Assembly (NCBI GenBank): GCA_900771425.1
Contig: CAAGNV010000010.1
Coordinates: 1-18,495 of the forward strand
Direction: 5' to 3'
Source: Bacteroidaceae bacterium
GTDB taxonomy: Bacteria; Bacteroidota; Bacteroidia; Bacteroidales; Bacteroidaceae
Length of the DNA: 18,495 nt
Shown: in pieces, positions 15,533 through 18,495 of the stretch
Layout: each line of letters opens with the position of its first letter
Numbering within the stretch: position 1 is the stretch's first letter
Notes under the pieces: generated by a model
What the model saw: only the letters and a program-made list of their open reading frames with translations
Told to the model about the DNA's origin: nothing
Database searches by the model: none
Made by a program: the position numbers and the translations under genes

Positions 15533-15585
15533 CAAACCCCAGTACTAAAATTTTAACTTTTAATTTTTAACTTTTAACTTTCAAA

Positions 15586-15780
15586 GTGAGCGACGGAAAC
15601 TTCAACAGGGCACTGCTGCCCAAGAACGAACTGACTGCCGGAATACGTGCCGGCAAGGCACAGATGCGCACAAAGGCCGAGCAGGCTTTCACACAGACCA
15701 TCAATGAGTTCTGCCCCGACATCAGTGCCGACCAGCAAGCCGACATGATGCGTCATTTCAAGGAGTTGCTGACTAAGTGA
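15586..15780 (+). CDS. Small protein of unknown function (64 residues)
   Basis: A 64-residue, charged, probably helical protein (starts MSDGNFNRALLPKNEL, then KAQMRTKAEQAFTQTINEF and a C-terminal helix ADMMRHFKELLTK). The start is GTG; no in-frame ATG exists between the previous stop and this codon. No signal peptide or membrane segment. Its GC content and amino-acid pattern look like real coding sequence, unlike the low-complexity DNA before it, and it is followed by a strong hairpin. It reads in the same direction as murF-alr but is 199 bp away across repeats, so it may have its own transcript. No function can be assigned. Confidence 0.6.
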   Translation: MSDGNFNRALLPKNELTAGIRAGKAQMRTKAEQAFTQTINEFCPDISADQQADMMRHFKELLTK

Positions 15781-15807
15781 CAGAGTAACAGCAATCAGCA
15801 CATATAG

Positions 15808-15851
15808 CGAAAGCGTACCAACAACGGGAATCCGCCGTTGGCACGCTTTCG
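15808..15851. terminator. Bidirectional terminator hairpin
   Basis: CGAAAGCGTACCAAC (15808-15822) pairs with GTTGGCACGCTTTCG (15837-15851) at 14 of 15 positions with a 14-nt loop, which can itself pair further (AACGG/CCGTT). It lies between two convergent genes (ending 15780 and 15870), as expected of a shared terminator. T-runs are weak on both sides. Confidence 0.75.
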
Positions 15852-15869
15852 TCGTTATTACACTGTCGA

Positions 15870-17552
15870 TTACTTTATGAAGATATAGCAATCGCCATAA
15901 AGACTAATCCCGCTGGCATTTTTCTCGATATGGAAGGACTCAGGACACAAGGCATAATTGCCGGTCGTGTCGATGAAGAATACCTTCTTGTCCGATTCGC
16001 GGTGTGCCTTCAACGCCTTGACCGACATGACGAAATCGGCTTTGATTGAAAGACGTTCCACCTCGAGCGGAATCGTGATGCTGTCCCCATTGACGGCCTC
16101 GGCCGACGGAACGGTTTGATTGACATAAGTGTAGCATACACGGCCGAAGCCCTCAGGTATGGCCATTACGCTGTCAGAGCCACTGATACTGAGCAACTGT
16201 TCATAATCAGCATCAGCATCACACTCGTCATACATACCATAGAAATATGCATCTTCGACCCACTTTTCCAGGTCTTTTCGGTTGTAATAGCTCTGCATGT
16301 AGCTAAGTTGTGAATAAGTCTTGGCACGCAAGTCTTCGGGCAGAGTCTTCAGCCAACTGTTGACCTCGCGGGTGCCTTTCAACGGCATAAACGTCGGTGG
16401 ATATTGCTTGAAGACCGAATCCAGCCTGGACGTCATCGACCGACGCACCAGTTCGTAGTAGTTCAGCGGATGTGCCGACGTGAGGAGCAGGAGTGCGCAG
16501 AACGAGAGCGACACCCAGTGTATGCGGCGGGCACGACTGACGAACAGTCCGATGCAGACGATGTAGAACCAGACGTTGAGCGTAATCATATACAGGCGGT
16601 TGGCTGTCACCCCGTAGTCTTCGAAGCGGCGTATGATACCCACGGTCATGAGCATCACCAACGGCAGTGCTGCGACAGGCATCCACTTGATGACGAGCGT
16701 CTCAAACCGCTTTGCTGCCCCGCTCTGCATCGTCGGATAAAGCAGAAACTCTATGGCAATGATGCCGCACATCATGACCGATACGAGCAACGACACAGCA
16801 CCGTCGGGCAGTTTCCACGTCAGCAGTATGTATGCCAGATGGGCATACAGCACCAACAAATAGCAGCAAACCAGCGGAATGAACAGATAACGTGTTGTGC
16901 CACAAAGGAAACCCGACACCATCGGCTTGTCATCATGACGATCCTGCCCCATCGGTATGCGCGACAGGAAGAGCAGCATAGGCAGCAGTTGCAGGAACAG
17001 CACAATGATGACGACATACCATTTCGTTTCGATGTCGATACCGAAAATAGTGCCGATGCCGTAGAGCAGCAATGCCAGTCCAGCGGTCATTATACCACCA
17101 ATAATCAGCGAGATACACGCCGACTTGACAAGCGAGAGCACGAAGTTCCACGACGGTATGTCGTTCTTCTCACGTACGAACGGCAGGAAGAAAATGCCAA
17201 GTACCAGTGCCAGATATACAGCACCGTGGGCAATGAACGTCGACATCTCGAAGTCGGACGAGTCACGCAGGAACAGCACCGCAGCATCAAAGATCAGCAA
17301 GGCATGAGCCACAAGTCCCACGACCAGTGCCAACCGTTTGTTGACGGTCTCGTCGGTCCACAGTTTCAGCATCAACGACAGCAGATAGGCTGCAGTCAAA
17401 TAATAGATGACGGCACCGTCGCTTTCGCCAACGACAATCATGCAGATGCTGACTATAGCCAACAGCACGGCAAAGATACAAGGCAACGGAAACTCAGAGA
17501 TTATCATGCGCGTCTTTTCCCTTACACGCTGAAAAGAAATAGGGTTGTCCAT
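15870..17552 (-). CDS. DUF4153 multi-pass membrane protein
   Basis: A 560-residue protein that I recognise as DUF4153. Residues ~20-360 contain about eleven hydrophobic segments (roughly 22-41, 48-65, 73-95, 107-124, 139-168, 178-197, 219-245, 252-272, 290-306, 318-338, 345-360). The conserved RLYMITLNVWFYIVCIGLF region and the HPLNYYELVRRS motif (~361-372) fit the family. Residues ~373-560 form a soluble C-terminal domain. Its function is unknown; inner-membrane location is clear. The ATG at 17552 lies ~138 nt downstream of a good promoter and behind a leader element shared with the CHR genes. It ends 18 bp from a strong terminator shared with the convergent 64-residue gene. Confidence 0.87.
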   Translation of the reverse strand: MDNPISFQRVREKTRMIISEFPLPCIFAVLLAIVSICMIVVGESDGAVIYYLTAAYLLSLMLKLWTDETVNKRLALVVGLVAHALLIFDAAVLFLRDSSDFEMSTFIAHGAVYLALVLGIFFLPFVREKNDIPSWNFVLSLVKSACISLIIGGIMTAGLALLLYGIGTIFGIDIETKWYVVIIVLFLQLLPMLLFLSRIPMGQDRHDDKPMVSGFLCGTTRYLFIPLVCCYLLVLYAHLAYILLTWKLPDGAVSLLVSVMMCGIIAIEFLLYPTMQSGAAKRFETLVIKWMPVAALPLVMLMTVGIIRRFEDYGVTANRLYMITLNVWFYIVCIGLFVSRARRIHWVSLSFCALLLLTSAHPLNYYELVRRSMTSRLDSVFKQYPPTFMPLKGTREVNSWLKTLPEDLRAKTYSQLSYMQSYYNRKDLEKWVEDAYFYGMYDECDADADYEQLLSISGSDSVMAIPEGFGRVCYTYVNQTVPSAEAVNGDSITIPLEVERLSIKADFVMSVKALKAHRESDKKVFFIDTTGNYALCPESFHIEKNASGISLYGDCYIFIK

Positions 17553-17578
17553 ATACTATATGTTTGATTGATTCAACA

Positions 17579-17677
17579 TTCGCAAGCTTCTGACCTACTC
17601 AGTTTCAGCAGTTCAGAAGTTTTTAAGTTCTTGCTCCCGACTACTTTTCTACTAAAAGTTGAGCCCCGGCGAAACTT
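17579..17677 (-). repeat. Shared leader element, copy 2 (upstream of DUF4153 gene)
   Basis: This repeats the blocks described at 7316-7480: the 39-nt box at 17639-17677 (38 of 39 identical), TTCGCAAGCTTC at 17579-17590 and CTCAGTTT at 17598-17605 with conserved 19-nt spacing. It lies wholly inside the predicted 5' untranslated region of the DUF4153 transcript. This copy lacks the minisatellite and is ~65 bp shorter. Confidence 0.75.
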
Positions 17678-17689
17678 GAATTGACGTGG

Positions 17690-17722
17690 CAAAGATAACA
17701 ATAAAACACGAAACAACGCAAA
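17690..17722 (-). promoter_or_regulatory. Promoter of the DUF4153 gene
   Basis: On the minus strand TATCTTTG (17690-17697) follows TTTG (17719-17722) after 21 bp, a full match to the Bacteroidota -33/-7 consensus. The leader would be about 130 nt and contains the shared element at 17579-17677. Confidence 0.75.
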
Positions 17723-18034
17723 TAATGATACGTTTTTATGGTAAAAACGACGAAAAACGACTGGCATCGATGTCATCTATTGATAATTCTGGCGCAATTA
17801 TGCGAGGTTCATACGATAAATAAACCACGGAAAGAACGGAAAGAACGGAAAAAGTGTCAATGTAAAATGATTGGAATGATGGTGGTTGTCACCACTTGTT
17901 GGCGCAAGTACCACTTTTCCTTGCGAGCAGGCTCGCAGACAAAAGCGGCACTCACACCACCAACCTCTTCCAGAGGCTTCATCATCCTCAATCGGAAAAA
18001 TCACGAAAAAGCTAATGCTGAAAACCAAAATATT

Positions 18035-18083
18035 TTAAAATATAAGTTTGCCCACGAGTCATGCATTGCCATTAATTATGAAT
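18035..18083 (+). repeat. Direct repeat copy 1
   Basis: TTAAAATATAAG followed by GCCCACGAGTCATGCATTGC and AATTATGAATT lies between the two inner inverted repeats. A second copy in the same orientation is at 18300-18345. Confidence 0.7.
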
Positions 18084-18131
18084 TTTTAATTATTTTAGTT
18101 TTCAGCCTTAGGCTGTTTTGACTCTTTTTGA

Positions 18132-18253
18132 GTACAATCATAGTGACCCTCACGGTCACGGTTATACTGATTGGAATTGGGTGTTAAGAGTCGGAGACTG
18201 TTATAAACCCAAGGACAAGCAGGATAACATTCCGTCGAAGACGGTGATTGTAC
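18132..18253. other. Candidate branched fold (possible structured RNA or DNA cruciform)
   Basis: GTACAATCA (18132-18140) pairs perfectly with TGATTGTAC (18245-18253). Inside are GTGACC/GGTCAC (18143-18159), a two-tier hairpin TTGGGT/ACCCAA with AGTC/GACT inside (18177-18212), and CCGTC-GAA-GACGG (18232-18244) that abuts the outer stem. Together they make a four-way junction. Expression is unknown. Confidence 0.35.
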
Positions 18254-18299
18254 ATTTTACATTGACACTGCTCTTCCGTTTCTTCCGTATGTTCCGTGG

Positions 18300-18345
18300 T
18301 TAAAATATAAGTCAGCCCATGAGTTATGCATTGCTAATTATGAAT
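18300..18345 (+). repeat. Direct repeat copy 2
   Basis: A diverged copy of 18035-18083 (TTAAAATATAAG, then GCCCATGAGTTATGCATTGC, then AATTATGAATT). It begins right at the end of the outer inverted repeat, so the junction may mark the edge of an inserted element. Confidence 0.7.
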
Positions 18346-18368
18346 TATGAATTATTAATTATTAATTT

Positions 18369-18495
18369 CTTTCGTTTCTTCCGTTCTTTCCGTGGTTAAA
18401 AAGATTTACGAACACGAAAGCCACGAAAGAGACGAAAGCCATGCGGATGGTGGCACGAACGTCCCTTGGCGGGACACGAAGCGAAACTACACGAA
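18369..18495 (+). repeat. Further interspersed-repeat sequence at the right edge
   Basis: CTTCCGTTCTTTCCGTGGTTAA (from 18377, read in two parts: CTTCCGTTCTTTCC and GTGGTTAA) is a third copy of the outer arm of the 17823-18301 element. It is followed by CACGAAAG/CCACGAAAGAG-like words (18413-18440) and the hairpin GTCCC-TTGGC-GGGAC (18461-18475). No gene is seen; the repeat array may continue past the window. Confidence 0.6.

Larger units (their letters stand above)
17823..18301. repeat. Nested inverted-repeat element with two hairpin-rich interiors
   Basis: The gene-free stretch 17723-18495 is dominated by this structure. Outer inverted repeats lie at 17823-17869 and 18253-18301: the inner 17 nt (AGTGTCAATGTAAAATG) are perfect and the CCACGGAAAGAACGG-like outer part is imperfect. 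A second inverted pair, GCTGAAAACCAAAAT (18017-18031) and its near complement (18092-18106), lies inside. The left interior (17870-18016, 147 nt) and right interior (18107-18252, 146 nt) are nearly equal in length but not alike in sequence. Both contain several short perfect palindromes. There is no transposase and no convincing gene: small open frames here have no family features. It could be two inverted copies of a short interspersed repeat or a MITE-like remnant. Confidence 0.65.

Noticed and set aside
16404..17567. A 387-codon open frame on the plus strand opposite the DUF4153 gene
   Set aside because: Its Q/H/R-rich translation is the shadow of the hydrophobic membrane segments on the other strand.
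17738..18121. A 127-codon open frame across the repeat region
   Set aside because: It runs through the inverted repeats and palindromes, has no homologous features I recognise and its ends coincide with repeat words; it is best explained as repeat DNA.
18118..18303. A 61-codon open frame in the right interior
   Set aside because: It covers the palindromic fold and ends in the outer inverted repeat; no supporting start context or motif.

Overview
The window looks like a chromosomal segment from a member of the Bacteroidota, most probably a Bacteroidales/Prevotella-like bacterium. Four things point there: promoters of the TTTG-N19-21-TAnnTTTG type, a fused MurF-alanine racemase, families typical of the phylum (BspA-type leucine-rich repeats, GSCFA, DUF4254, DUF4153, MG2-type surface proteins), and a tRNA gene without an encoded CCA. 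Genus and species cannot be fixed from the sequence. I see no transposase, integrase, phage, CRISPR or classic defence gene.

Layout. (1) Positions 1-1830 are AT-rich and hold small exported proteins: a TonB C-terminal-like protein, an unrecognised 97-residue protein, a BspA-like leucine-rich-repeat protein and a 25-codon signal-peptide-like relic. (2) Positions 1830-5919 hold a large MG2-domain surface protein and, behind its own clear promoter, an exported protein with a probable C-terminal beta-barrel. (3) Positions 6120-7304 (minus) carry two half-size chromate-transporter (CHR) proteins. (4) Positions 7540-10176 (minus) carry an envelope cluster read in the order DUF4254, heptosyltransferase-like GT9, LpxL/HtrB-like acyltransferase, which probably acts on lipid A or LPS core. 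(5) A tRNA-Arg(CCT) lies at 10269-10340 with a 19-bp perfect inverted repeat behind it. (6) Positions 10432-11772 (minus) encode a single-pass membrane protein with a long Pro/Ala/Gln linker. (7) Positions 12053-15386 hold GSCFA and MurF-Alr, overlapping by 20 bp, followed by a 64-residue protein. (8) Positions 15870-17552 (minus) encode a DUF4153 multi-pass membrane protein. (9) Positions 17720-18495 hold no credible gene; they are built from inverted and direct repeats and short perfect palindromes.

Much of the window serves the envelope: peptidoglycan precursor synthesis (MurF-Alr), LPS modification, and exported or outer-membrane proteins. The least explained parts are between genes. A 39-nt box (38/39 identical) plus a second spaced box sits in the 5' leaders of two unrelated membrane-protein genes. 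A module of GC-rich palindrome plus AG-rich minisatellite recurs behind two genes. The right end contains two inverted copies of one repeat frame holding different, equally long, hairpin-rich interiors. These are the best candidates for undescribed elements. They could equally be genome-wide interspersed repeats, which only a genome search could decide.
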